64,000 bases of DNA from Tessaracoccus sp. MC1679 (lineage in GTDB: Bacteria; Actinomycetota; Actinomycetes; Propionibacteriales; Propionibacteriaceae): assembly GCF_014164775.1 (NCBI RefSeq), contig NZ_JACJGB010000002.1, positions 372,001 through 436,000 of the forward strand, given 5' to 3'. Shown piece after piece: positions 1 through 8,029 of this stretch. Within the stretch, counting starts at the first letter, position 1. Every line of letters starts with the position of its first letter. Under the pieces are notes generated by a model. It saw only the letters and a program-made list of their open reading frames with translations, was not told the DNA's origin and made no database searches. The translations under genes and the position numbers were made by a program.

Positions 1-2
1 GG

Positions 3-566
3 GTGGCGGCGATCACCGAGCGGGCGATGCGCGGCGAGCTGGACTTCGCCCAGTCGCTCGAGGAGCGCGTCGCCACCCTCAAAGGGCTTCCCACCAGCAT
101 CTTCACCGCCGTCGGCGAGGCGATGACGCTCTCCAACGGGGCCGCCGAGCTGATCGCCGCGGCCCACGGCTGCGGCGCGAAGGTGGGCGTGACCTCGGGC
201 GGCTTCAGCCAACTCGTCGCCCCGCTGGCCGAGCGCCTCGGGCTGGACTTCTTCAACGCCAACACCCTCGAGACCGAGCTCGTCGACGGCGAGGAGCGGC
301 TGACCGGCCGGGTGACCGGCCCCATCGTCGATCGGGATCAGAAGGCGCGCGATCTCCTCCGCTTCGCCCACGCGGAGGGCGTGGACCCCGCCCTGACGGT
401 CGCGGTGGGCGACGGCGCCAACGACCTGGGCATGTTCGACGCCGCGGGGCTGTCCATCGCCTACTGCGCCAAGCCTGTGACCGCCGCGCACGCCGACGTG
501 GCCATCAACTTCCCCCGCCTCGACGCGGTGGCCGCGTTCGCCTTCAAGAGCGCACCGCTGGCCTAG
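3..566 (+). CDS. serB: Phosphoserine phosphatase SerB, C-terminal part (cut by window edge)
   Basis: Catalyses the last step of serine synthesis, phosphoserine to serine. The visible 187 residues hold the later HAD motifs: the Thr/Ser motif in GVTSGGFSQLV, the conserved Lys in DQKARDLL and the GDGANDLGMF motif IV. The N-terminal ACT region and the DxDST nucleophile motif lie before base 1. The GTG at position 3 is therefore an internal codon, not the start. The family match (ITERAMRGELDFAQSLEERV) is strong. It ends 172 bp before the convergent phosphatase gene. The 567-738 gap holds nothing recognisable. Confidence 0.93.
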   Translation: MAAITERAMRGELDFAQSLEERVATLKGLPTSIFTAVGEAMTLSNGAAELIAAAHGCGAKVGVTSGGFSQLVAPLAERLGLDFFNANTLETELVDGEERLTGRVTGPIVDRDQKARDLLRFAHAEGVDPALTVAVGDGANDLGMFDAAGLSIAYCAKPVTAAHADVAINFPRLDAVAAFAFKSAPLA

Positions 567-738
567 GGAACCACTGACCAATCATGTCCTGGCTGCGGTG
601 CACCGGATCGGGCGATCTGACACCCCTCCATCTGAATATGGACGTCAAGTACACACACCAGATGTAGTGGCGCCATCTCATCCCGCCCGGCACGTCCTCG
701 CCGAGAACAGCATCGATCAGTGCTTCCCCAGTGTCTCG

Positions 739-1335
739 CTAGCTGTTCCAGCGGACGATCGCCGGCGAGTCCTTCTCCCAGCCCAGCACGCTCAGCGACC
801 CCGTCAGCAATGGGAAGCTGGCGGCCATCTCCACGGGTGCGCCCAGCCACAGCATGGACAGCACCCGCAGCGCGTGCCCATGCCCGAAGATCAGCACCCT
901 CTCCTCGCCGGCTGCGCGGGCCCTGTCGATCGCCCGGCCCAGCCGCTCCACCACATGCTCCTTCGTCTCCCCCTCCGGGAACCCCTCCCGCTCGATGGCA
1001 GGGGCGCCGTGGGTCCAGATTCGCCAGCCCGGGACCCGCTCCGCGATCTGCACGCTGGTGAGCCCCTCGCCGGGACCGTAGGACCACTCCACGAGGTCCG
1101 GATCGATCTCAGGCGCCGGGAAACCGGCGAGCGCGGCGGTCTCCATCGCGCGGCGACGCGGCGAGCTGAGCACCAGGCCGAAGTGTTCCCCGGCAAGGCG
1201 CTCGCCCATCCGTTCGGCGTCGTCACGCCCCTCCGGTAAAAGCCCCAGATCCGTCACGGACGTGTGCCGCCCGACCTGGGACCACTCGGTGGCGCCATGG
1301 CGCACGAGCCACAGTTGGGTGCGTGGATTGCTCAT
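739..1335 (-). CDS. Histidine phosphatase family (phosphoglycerate-mutase-like) protein
   Basis: A 198-residue acid phosphatase/mutase-type protein. The catalytic RHG is at residues 12-14 (LWLVRHGATEWS), a candidate acid/base Glu is in DLVEWSYGPGEG, and the second catalytic His is in FGHGHALRV. The open frame continues about 77 codons upstream, but homology begins at MSNPRTQ, and a GAGAGGA ribosome site lies just before that ATG, which sets the start at 1335. The substrate cannot be read from sequence; relatives act on sugar phosphates, alpha-ribazole phosphate or small phosphoesters. It is convergent with serB and divergent from the CoA transferase gene. Confidence 0.88.
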   Translation of the reverse strand: MSNPRTQLWLVRHGATEWSQVGRHTSVTDLGLLPEGRDDAERMGERLAGEHFGLVLSSPRRRAMETAALAGFPAPEIDPDLVEWSYGPGEGLTSVQIAERVPGWRIWTHGAPAIEREGFPEGETKEHVVERLGRAIDRARAAGEERVLIFGHGHALRVLSMLWLGAPVEMAASFPLLTGSLSVLGWEKDSPAIVRWNS

Positions 1336-1575
1336 CGCTGTCCTCTCGTCGGGCCCGGCTGACCCCTGGGTCCAATCTACGTTTGCCCACCCCCATCCGG
1401 GCGGCGTGGTGCATCCTGCAAAGATGGGATGACGGCAGCCCAGCCGGGCTGACCACCCCGTCAGTGCACACCGTTGCACTGGTCTGCCCGCCGATCGGAC
1501 TAAGTCCCGCGCGGCGGAAATGGCGTGCGTTCGCCGGTAGGGTGAGAGCGCACCGCAAATCTTCAAGGAGGACAG

Positions 1576-3090
1576 ATGTCAGGTCGCATCCGCAACGAGG
1601 CATTCAAGCAGAAGGTCATGTCGGCCCACGACGCCGCCGCCCTCGTCCAGAACGGATGGAATGTCGGCTTCTCGGGCTTCACCGGATCCGGCTACCCCAA
1701 GGCGTTCCCGGAGGCCCTCGCCGCCATCATCGACGCCCGGCACGGGCACGGCGAAGAGTTCCGGATCGGCGTGTGGACCGGAGCGTCCACTGCCCCCGAG
1801 CTCGACGGCGTCCTGGCCCGCACGGGCGGCATCTCGTACCGTGCCCCGTACCAGTCGGATCCCGAGATGCGCAGCGCCATCAACGCCGGCACCTCGTACT
1901 ACCAGGACATCCACCTCTCCCACATGGGACCCCAGGTGTCGCAGGGCTTCCTCGGCCACCTCAACGTCGCCGTCGTCGAGGCCACCTCCATCACGGCGGA
2001 GGGCGACATCGTCCCCTCGTCCTCGGTGGGCATGAACCGCACGTACCTGGACCACGCGGACGCCGTCATCATCGAGGTGAACTCGTGGCAGTCCGAAGAG
2101 CTCTTCGGCATGCACGACATCTACTACCCCATCGGCGCGCTGCCGCCCAACCGGGTCCCGCTCCCCATCCAGAACGCCGGGGACCGCATCGGCGGCAAGG
2201 TGCTCAAGGTTGATCCCAGCAAGGTGATCGCCATCATCGAGACCAACTCGGCAGACCGCAACACGCCGTTCAAGGGCCTCGACGACGACTCGCGCGCCAT
2301 CGCAGGTAACTTCCTCGACTTCCTCGGCGCTGAGGTCAAGGCCGGGCGTCTTCCCGAGAACCTGCTTCCGCTGCAATCCGGCGTCGGCAACATCGCAAAC
2401 GCGGTGCTGGCCGGCCTCCTCGAGGGACCATTCGAGAACCTCACCTCCTACACCGAGGTGATCCAGGACGGCATGGTGGATCTGCTGGACTCCGGCAAGC
2501 TGACCGTGGCGTCGGCCACCGCGTTCTCGCTCAGCCCCATCGCCGCCGAGCGGATGAACGACAAGGCTGCTGAGTACCGCAACAAGATCGTGCTCCGCCC
2601 CCAGGACGTGTCCAACCACCCCGAGGCCATCCGTCGAATGGGCGTCATCGCCTGCAACGGCATGATCGAGGCGGACATCTACGGCAACGTGAACTCCACC
2701 CACGTCATGGGCTCGCGCATGCAGAACGGCATCGGCGGCTCGGGTGACTTCACCCGCAACGGCTGGGTCTCCAGCTTCGTGACGCCGTCGACGGCGAAGG
2801 GCGGGGCCATCTCCTGCATCGTTCCGATGGTCAACCACGTGGACCACACCGAGCACGACGTGCAGGTGCTGATCACCGAGCAGGGCCTCGCGGACCTGCG
2901 CGGCCTGGCCCCCCGCCAGCGCGCGCTGAAGGTCATCGAGAACTGCGCCCACCCGGACTTCAAGGAGCCGCTGCGCGAGTACGTCAAGCTGGCGGAGAAG
3001 AAGGCCAACGGTCAGCACACCCCGCACGACCTTGCCACCGCGCTGGGCTGGCACGTGCGGTTCCTCGAGACCGGCACCATGGTCCCGTGA
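1576..3090 (+). CDS. Acetyl-CoA hydrolase/transferase family, likely succinyl-CoA:acetate/propionate CoA-transferase
   Basis: A 504-residue class I CoA transferase of the Cat1/AarC type. GFTGSGYPKAFPEAL near residue 32 and the GVGNIANAVLAGL segment near residue 269 are family signatures. The catalytic glutamate that forms the CoA thioester is Glu294 in SYTEVIQDG. In propionic-acid fermentation this family moves CoA between succinyl-CoA, propionyl-CoA and acetate; the exact acceptor is inferred from the organism type. A strong AGGAGG site precedes the ATG. A GC-rich terminator follows at 3111-3143, so the gene is probably monocistronic. The 240 bp upstream to the divergent phosphatase must contain both promoters. 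Confidence 0.92.
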   Translation: MSGRIRNEAFKQKVMSAHDAAALVQNGWNVGFSGFTGSGYPKAFPEALAAIIDARHGHGEEFRIGVWTGASTAPELDGVLARTGGISYRAPYQSDPEMRSAINAGTSYYQDIHLSHMGPQVSQGFLGHLNVAVVEATSITAEGDIVPSSSVGMNRTYLDHADAVIIEVNSWQSEELFGMHDIYYPIGALPPNRVPLPIQNAGDRIGGKVLKVDPSKVIAIIETNSADRNTPFKGLDDDSRAIAGNFLDFLGAEVKAGRLPENLLPLQSGVGNIANAVLAGLLEGPFENLTSYTEVIQDGMVDLLDSGKLTVASATAFSLSPIAAERMNDKAAEYRNKIVLRPQDVSNHPEAIRRMGVIACNGMIEADIYGNVNSTHVMGSRMQNGIGGSGDFTRNGWVSSFVTPSTAKGGAISCIVPMVNHVDHTEHDVQVLITEQGLADLRGLAPRQRALKVIENCAHPDFKEPLREYVKLAEKKANGQHTPHDLATALGWHVRFLETGTMVP

Positions 3091-3110
3091 CCTGAGCACA
3101 GGCCGCTGAC

Positions 3111-3143
3111 GAGGGCCCCCGCCGTTCGACGGTGGGGGCCCTC
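3111..3143 (+). terminator. Rho-independent-type hairpin after CoA transferase
   Basis: The arms GAGGGCCCCC and GGGGGCCCTC form a 10-bp GC-only stem, extended by CCG/CGG around a TTCGA-like loop, 20 bp after the stop codon. The following CTCTGTC is only weakly T-rich, as is common in high-GC actinomycetes. Confidence 0.8.
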
Positions 3144-3156
3144 CTCTGTCCGGCGA

Positions 3157-3162
3157 TAGGAT
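3157..3162 (+). promoter_or_regulatory. -10 element TAGGAT, leaderless marC
   Basis: TAGGAT sits exactly 6 nt before the ATG at 3169, with no ribosome-binding site between. Transcription would start at or next to the start codon. Confidence 0.55.
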
Positions 3163-3168
3163 CCGGCC

Positions 3169-3762
3169 ATGGCCTTGATGCTCTCGTCGTTCGTCACGTT
3201 TCTCCTGGTGATGGACCCGTTGGGCAACGCTCCCCTGTTCCTCACCTCCCTCCAGCGCACCAGGCCCGAGCGGCGGCAGTGGGTGATCCTGCGCGAGTGC
3301 CTGATCGCCCTGGCCGTGATGGTGGCCTTCCTGTTCCTCGGCCAGTCCATGCTGAGCGTGCTGCACATCGACCAGGCCGCGCTGCAGGCGGCCGGCGGCG
3401 TCATTCTGCTGCTCATCTCGATCCGGATGGTCTTCCCCACGTCCGAGCGCAACCTGGCCGAGCCCATGACCCACGATGAGCCGTTCATCGTTCCGTTGGC
3501 GGTGCCCTATATCGCCGGGCCGTCGCTGCTGGCGGTCATCGTGGTGCTGGTCAGCCAGGACCCCGGAAACTGGCAGTGGTTCCTCGGCGGGCTGGTCCTG
3601 GCCTGGCTGGTGACCGCGGTGACCCTGTACTTCTCCGGCTTCCTGCAGCGTGTCATCGGCACCCGGGCGCTGGTCGCGGTGGAGCGCCTGATGGGCATGA
3701 TCCTGGTGATCATGGCGGTCCAGATGATGTTCGACGGCACGAAGGCCTTCTTCCTGGCCTGA
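3169..3762 (+). CDS. MarC/YchE family integral membrane protein
   Basis: A 197-residue protein with about six membrane segments and the MarC signature (VMDPLGNAPLFL near residue 15 and IAGPSLLAVIV in the middle). MarC proteins were once linked to antibiotic resistance, but that role is not supported; the family resembles neutral amino acid transporters and its substrate is unknown. The length is typical. It follows a terminator and has its own -10 box. It ends 12 bp before the next gene, so the two may be co-transcribed. Confidence 0.88.
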   Translation: MALMLSSFVTFLLVMDPLGNAPLFLTSLQRTRPERRQWVILRECLIALAVMVAFLFLGQSMLSVLHIDQAALQAAGGVILLLISIRMVFPTSERNLAEPMTHDEPFIVPLAVPYIAGPSLLAVIVVLVSQDPGNWQWFLGGLVLAWLVTAVTLYFSGFLQRVIGTRALVAVERLMGMILVIMAVQMMFDGTKAFFLA

Positions 3763-3774
3763 TATGAATTGTCC

Positions 3775-4947
3775 ATGACGCCCGACCTCATCTCCCTGCG
3801 CCGCGAACTCCACCAGATCCCGGAGGTGGGGCTTCAACTGCCGCAGACGCAGGCCAGGGTGCTGGAGGCACTGGACGGGCTGCCGCTGGAGATCACGCTC
3901 GGGCGGCACGTCACCAGCGTCGTCGGCGTGCTGCGCGGAGGCTTACCCACTGAGGGGAAGCGCCCCGTCGTCCTGCTGAGAGCCGACATGGACGCCCTCC
4001 CGGTCGAGGAGCTCACCGGGCTGGACTACGCCTCCACCAACGGCGCCATGCACGCCTGCGGCCACGACCTCCACATGGCCATGCTGATCGGCGCGGCGCA
4101 CGCGCTGTGCGCCCGCCGCGACTCCCTGGCGGGTGACGTGATCTTCATGTTCCAGCCCGGCGAGGAGGGAGTCGACGGCGCCAGGTTCATGCTGGAGGAG
4201 GGGCTGCTGGACGTGGCGGGGTCGCGGCCGGACTGGGTCTACGCCATCCACGTGTGGGCCGCGCTGGATCCGCACGGAGTGTTCTCCACCAAGCCAGGCA
4301 CCGTGATGGCCAGCTCTGACGTGGCGAAGGTGCGGGTCGTGGGTCGCGGTGGCCACGGTTCGACACCGCAGCTCGCGGCAGATCCGGTGCCGGCGCTGGC
4401 GGAGATCGCCCTGGCGCTCAACACCATGGTGACAAGGCGTTTCGACGTGCAGAACCCCGTCGTCGTCACCGTCGGGCTCCTGCAGGCCGGCACCATCGCC
4501 AACGTCATCCCCGAGGAGGGCAGGCTGGAGGCCACGCTGCGGACCTTCGACACGTCGGTGCGGGACAAGCTCATCGCCACCATCCCCGAGGTGGTGTCCG
4601 GGATCGCATCGGCGCACGGGGTGCGGGGCGACTTCGAGCTGCTGGAGCAGTACCCGGTCACCGTCAACGACGATGCCGAGGCCGACGTCGTGGCGGAGGC
4701 GGTGACGGACCTGTTCGGCGAGGATCGACACCTGCGGTGGAAGAACCCGCTGGCCGGCGCCGAGGACTTCTCCCGCCTCCTGCAGGAGGCCCCGGGGTGT
4801 TTCATCGGTCTGTCCGCCTGCCCGCCGGACCTGGACCCGCTGACCGCACCGTTCAACCACTCCGCCTACGCCCGCTTCGACGACGCCGTCGTCGCCGACG
4901 GGGCGGCGCTGTTCACCGAGTTGGCGCTGCGCAAGATCGGCGCCTGA
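3775..4947 (+). CDS. M20 family metallo-amidohydrolase
   Basis: A 390-residue zinc/manganese-dependent amidohydrolase of the M20D type (hippurate hydrolase, N-acyl-amino-acid hydrolase, IAA-amino-acid hydrolase). LRADMDALPVEE, MHACGHDLHMAMLIG and FQPGEEGVDGARFMLEEG carry the metal ligands and catalytic Glu, and the inserted dimerisation domain contains GGHGSTP. The substrate is an N-acylated amino acid or similar, not resolvable here. A TTG at 3769 is in frame, but the ATG at 3775 fits the family N-terminus better. One rare TTA Leu codon occurs in the LRGGLPTEG segment. Confidence 0.88.
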   Translation: MTPDLISLRRELHQIPEVGLQLPQTQARVLEALDGLPLEITLGRHVTSVVGVLRGGLPTEGKRPVVLLRADMDALPVEELTGLDYASTNGAMHACGHDLHMAMLIGAAHALCARRDSLAGDVIFMFQPGEEGVDGARFMLEEGLLDVAGSRPDWVYAIHVWAALDPHGVFSTKPGTVMASSDVAKVRVVGRGGHGSTPQLAADPVPALAEIALALNTMVTRRFDVQNPVVVTVGLLQAGTIANVIPEEGRLEATLRTFDTSVRDKLIATIPEVVSGIASAHGVRGDFELLEQYPVTVNDDAEADVVAEAVTDLFGEDRHLRWKNPLAGAEDFSRLLQEAPGCFIGLSACPPDLDPLTAPFNHSAYARFDDAVVADGAALFTELALRKIGA

Positions 4948-5067
4948 CCGGCGGCCCTCCCGGGCGCGACACGCCGCCTGACCCGCCCGTCGACCACGCT
5001 GAGGGCGCTCCCCCACGATTGCAACGGCGTTTCGTGCCCAGCGGGGCGCGGCGGCAGTGTCGCGGGC

Positions 5068-6054
5068 ATGATGGGCGGCATGCGCCCCATGCTCGCCACA
5101 CCGTCGGCCACCCCCGGCCTTCCGCCGGTTGGCCCGGAGTGGGTGCACGAGATCAAGTGGGACGGGATCCGCGCCCTGGGCGAGATCCGCGACGGCCGGC
5201 TGCGGCTGACCAACCGCACCGACGGCGAGATCACGGTGGCGTACCCGGAGGTGGCCGCCGGGGCCGTCGGGCTCCCAGAGGGTGCCGTGCTCGACGGCGA
5301 GGTGGTGGCGATGGGCCCCGAGGGGACGCCGTCGTTCCATGCGATCATGCCCCGGATGAACGTCCGCGATGCCCGCCGCGCCGCCCGCTGGGCCGTGGAG
5401 CGCCCCGTCACCTTCGTCGTGTTCGACCTGCTGCACCTCGCCGGGACGGACCTCACCCCCCGGCCGCTGCACGAGCGTCGCGCCGCGCTGGACGCCCTCG
5501 ACCTCAACCGACCCGCTTGGCGGCTCTCGGAGCTCTTCGACGACGGCGCTGAGCTGGCGCACTTCACCCGCGAGGCGGGCCTGGAGGGGGTGATGAGCAA
5601 GCGGCGCTCGTCGATCTACCGGCCGGGGGTGCGCAGCGACGACTGGGTCAAGACCCCGCACCGCTCCGAGCTGGTGGTGGTCATCGGCGGGTGGCTGCCG
5701 GAGGGCGGCAACGAGCACGCGCTGGGCGCGCTGTGGGTGGGGCAGCCGAGCGACGAGGCCACCTTCGAGGCGCGGCCGGTGCTGTATCCGATGGGGCGGG
5801 TGGGCTCCGGACTCGGGCACTCCGACCGGGACACGTTGCTGGCGGTCCTCCGCGACACCGAACGCCCCACTCCCCCGTTCGAGCCCGTTCCGGCGGACCC
5901 GGTGGCCCGCCAGGCCCGTTGGGTCGAACCGATGCTGTGCGTGCAGGTGCGCTACCTCAACGTGACGCCCGACGGCGCCCTCCGCCAGCCCGTCCTGCGG
6001 GCGCTGCGCCCAGACGTGTCCCCCGTCGAGGCCGCGACTGCGGATCTCCAGTAG
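5068..6054 (+). CDS. ATP-dependent DNA ligase (LigC/LigD-ligase-domain type)
   Basis: A 328-residue ligase that seals nicks through an AMP-lysine intermediate. The nucleophile is Lys30 in HEIKWDGIR. Later nucleotidyltransferase motifs are LDGEVVAMG, VVFDLLHLAG, EGVMSKRR and DDWVKTPH, and a C-terminal OB-like region follows. It lacks the polymerase and phosphoesterase domains of full LigD, so it matches the stand-alone LigC class, which in mycobacteria acts in base-excision repair or backup end joining. No Ku gene is present in the window. The start could also be the ATG at 5080 (MRPMLAT). It converges with the methyltransferase gene. Confidence 0.88.
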   Translation: MMGGMRPMLATPSATPGLPPVGPEWVHEIKWDGIRALGEIRDGRLRLTNRTDGEITVAYPEVAAGAVGLPEGAVLDGEVVAMGPEGTPSFHAIMPRMNVRDARRAARWAVERPVTFVVFDLLHLAGTDLTPRPLHERRAALDALDLNRPAWRLSELFDDGAELAHFTREAGLEGVMSKRRSSIYRPGVRSDDWVKTPHRSELVVVIGGWLPEGGNEHALGALWVGQPSDEATFEARPVLYPMGRVGSGLGHSDRDTLLAVLRDTERPTPPFEPVPADPVARQARWVEPMLCVQVRYLNVTPDGALRQPVLRALRPDVSPVEAATADLQ

Positions 6055-6096
6055 CGCACTGGGCCAGGGACACACCGCGACGCTCGGTTCCTCAGG

Positions 6097-6696
6097 TCAG
6101 GGAGCGGCAGTGTCGCGGCGCGCGACGAGCACGATGTCGTCGTGGTGGTGCGCCCCAGCCCCCTCGGCCACGCTCCGTGCGCGCCGCTCGTGCACCAGCA
6201 CGGTCCAGCCGTCGCCCAACCGCTCGGCCACGTCGTCGGGGTACGCCAGCGTGGCGGGGTCGACGTGCGAGTGCTTCGGGTTGAAGTCCGCGTGGTGCAC
6301 CACCAGCAGCGCCCCGCCGGGAGCGACGACGGAGGCCAGCGCGTCAACGGCCGGCGAATCCTTGGGCAGGGGCACGTAGAACGCGGAGACGAGGTCGAAG
6401 TCATCGTGCGGGAGGGGCGCCTCCCCGATGCTGCCCAGCACCCATTCGACGATGAGGCCGGTGGCCTCCACCGCCCTCTGTCCCCGCTCGATCGCCACCA
6501 GCGACGGGTCCAGCGCCGTGACCTCCCAGCCGTGCGTCGCCAGCCAGATGGCGTCGGCGCCCTCCCCGCACCCCACGTCCAGCACGCGCCCGCGGCGAAG
6601 CTTCGGCGCCTCCGCGACCAGGGCGGCGTTGGGCTCCCCGCTCCACATTCTGTCGGTATCGCGGTAGGCCTGATCCCAGTCGTGCTCGTGTGGCAT
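6097..6696 (-). CDS. Class I SAM-dependent methyltransferase
   Basis: A 199-residue Rossmann methyltransferase. Motif I is VLDVGCGEGADAIWLATHG, followed by the acidic VTALDPS (motif II) and DFDLVSAFYVPLP (post-motif). The N-terminus MPHEHDWDQAYRDTDRMWSG matches a common actinobacterial group. The open frame runs 51 codons further upstream, but there it lacks homology and overlaps the divergent gene. A GATACT hexamer 5 nt before the ATG supports the start at 6696. The methyl acceptor is unknown. It is divergent from the membrane protein at 6761. Confidence 0.85.
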   Translation of the reverse strand: MPHEHDWDQAYRDTDRMWSGEPNAALVAEAPKLRRGRVLDVGCGEGADAIWLATHGWEVTALDPSLVAIERGQRAVEATGLIVEWVLGSIGEAPLPHDDFDLVSAFYVPLPKDSPAVDALASVVAPGGALLVVHHADFNPKHSHVDPATLAYPDDVAERLGDGWTVLVHERRARSVAEGAGAHHHDDIVLVARRDTAAP

Positions 6697-6747
6697 GCCC
6701 AAGTATCCCGCCGAGCCCGCGCCCCGGGCAACAGTGGCGGGCGCCGG

Positions 6748-6753
6748 TAGGCT
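6748..6753 (+). promoter_or_regulatory. -10 element TAGGCT, leaderless start
   Basis: TAGGCT followed by 7 nt and then ATG at 6761. It sets the start of the downstream membrane protein. Confidence 0.55.
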
Positions 6754-6760
6754 GGAGGCG

Positions 6761-7336
6761 ATGACCGAGCCCCAGCCCATCGCAACGCTCCCGCCCATCG
6801 AGGAGCTGCACGGCGACGTGCCCCGCAGCCCGCGCACGGGCGAGCCCACGCGCCCCGCCGTCGTGCTGGTCTCCGCGATCCTTCAGTACCTGGCCGTGGC
6901 CGCGCTCGCCGCCGCCTACGGCTGGCACTGGTGGCTGGCGGCGCACCCGGACAGCTACGTCACCTCGGCGCGGCTGATCGAATGGGTGGCGCCCGAGCCG
7001 GGAAAGTGGCTGTCACTCACGCTGGAGGGCGGGTTCGCCGCGGCGCTGGTGCTGGCCGGCGGCGCGTGCGGGGTGGTGGGCTTCCAGGCCTGGAACGGGT
7101 GGCGATGGACGCGGTGGGGCGGCCTCGTGGCCGTTGCGCTGGCCGGCGGCTTCGCCGCGATCCTCAGCGACTGGGCGTTCATCGGCCTCGGCCTCGCCGT
7201 CGTGGGGTGGGCGCTGCTGTTCCTCCCGCCGTCGACGAGGTACTTCCGCCAGTGGGAGCAGGTGCGCGCCATCCGGCCGGAGGCGTACCGCAGGCCCAGC
7301 TCCATCTTCTACGGCCGGCTGCCGCGGTTCCGGTGA
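6761..7336 (+). CDS. Hypothetical membrane protein, four predicted membrane segments
   Basis: A 191-residue protein not assigned to a named family. About 40 hydrophilic residues lead into hydrophobic segments around residues 43-62, 85-112, 118-137 and 140-158, then a basic tail (RYFRQWEQVRAIRPEAYRRPSS) that should face the cytoplasm. The start is chosen from the TAGGCT box 7 nt upstream. It precedes the PemK-like gene by 19 bp, but that gene has its own -10 box. No function is proposed. Confidence 0.7.
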   Translation: MTEPQPIATLPPIEELHGDVPRSPRTGEPTRPAVVLVSAILQYLAVAALAAAYGWHWWLAAHPDSYVTSARLIEWVAPEPGKWLSLTLEGGFAAALVLAGGACGVVGFQAWNGWRWTRWGGLVAVALAGGFAAILSDWAFIGLGLAVVGWALLFLPPSTRYFRQWEQVRAIRPEAYRRPSSIFYGRLPRFR

Positions 7337-7341
7337 GGCCC

Positions 7342-7347
7342 TAGGCT
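7342..7347 (+). promoter_or_regulatory. -10 element TAGGCT before the PemK-like gene
   Basis: TAGGCT ends 8 nt before the ATG at 7356, directly after the stop codon of the preceding gene. Confidence 0.55.
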
Positions 7348-7355
7348 CACTGACC

Positions 7356-7913
7356 ATGGCTTCGAACCCCTTCCTCGACGGCGCCCTCCGCGTGGTCCGC
7401 GACGTCGCCCTCCGCGCGATCGACAGGGCCACCGCGCCCCAGGCCCGCCGCCGCGCCACCAGGCGGCCCGCCGAACCCACCCGCTCCCCCCGCCCGCCTG
7501 CGGCCTCGGGCGGCTATCCCGGCGACTACCGGCAGGCTCCGACGATCGTGTACAACCCGCACCGCGACGGTCGCCCCGACCCGGGCGAAGTGGTGTGGAC
7601 CTGGGTGCCGTACGAGGAGGATTCCAGTCAGGGCAAGGACCGGCCCGTGCTCCTGATCGGGCGCGACGGCGGCTGGCTGCTGGGCCTGCAGGTCACCTCG
7701 CAGGACCACGACGTCGACGCGGCCCAGGAAGCCGACGCCGGCCGCTACTGGACAGACATCGGCACCGGGGAGTGGGACAATCAGCGCCGCCCCAGCGAGG
7801 TGCGAGTGAACCGGATCATCCGGATCGAACCGGACGCGGTCCGCCGCGTGGGCGCCATCCTGGACGAACAGATCTTCGACGCCGTGGCGCGAGAGGTCCG
7901 CCGCCACTACTGA
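7356..7913 (+). CDS. PemK/MazF-like toxin-fold protein without a partner antitoxin
   Basis: A 185-residue protein. Residues 1-60 are basic and Pro/Arg-rich (RRRATRRPAEPTRSPRPPA). The rest matches the actinobacterial PemK-like fold: PDPGEVVWTWVPYEEDSSQGKDRPVLLIGRDGG, then RVNRIIRIEPDAVRRVGAILDEQIF. MazF/PemK enzymes are ribonucleases, but this long solitary subfamily is widespread in actinobacteria, has no adjacent antitoxin here and may not be a toxin. No small ORF of antitoxin character sits upstream; the upstream gene is a membrane protein. Confidence 0.75.
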   Translation: MASNPFLDGALRVVRDVALRAIDRATAPQARRRATRRPAEPTRSPRPPAASGGYPGDYRQAPTIVYNPHRDGRPDPGEVVWTWVPYEEDSSQGKDRPVLLIGRDGGWLLGLQVTSQDHDVDAAQEADAGRYWTDIGTGEWDNQRRPSEVRVNRIIRIEPDAVRRVGAILDEQIFDAVAREVRRHY

Positions 7914-8029
7914 GCCGGGCGCCTCAGCCACCGATGACGTTGCGCTGCCGGTGAACATCACCGCCGCCGATTCGGGTCTCCGCCACGGTCCCTGATTGAA
8001 TAGTGGACCAGAAGCAACGAGAGGCGCCC

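Noticed and set aside
1579-3909. A 776-codon open frame antisense to the CoA transferase and MarC genes
   Set aside because: Composition is Asp/Gly/Val/His-rich without domains, and it covers two genes with clear homology. It is a high-GC antisense artefact. The same holds for long antisense frames at 3943-6075, 22459-24282, 24531-25979 and 61523-63106.
7134-7355. N-terminal extension of the PemK-like protein into the preceding membrane gene
   Set aside because: The extension is out of frame with a convincing membrane protein and lacks homology, and a -10 box just before 7356 explains the start.
7914-8029. Possible SAM or S-box riboswitch before metN
   Set aside because: The 116-bp gap is too short and shows none of the conserved S-box or SAM-II/IV core sequences.
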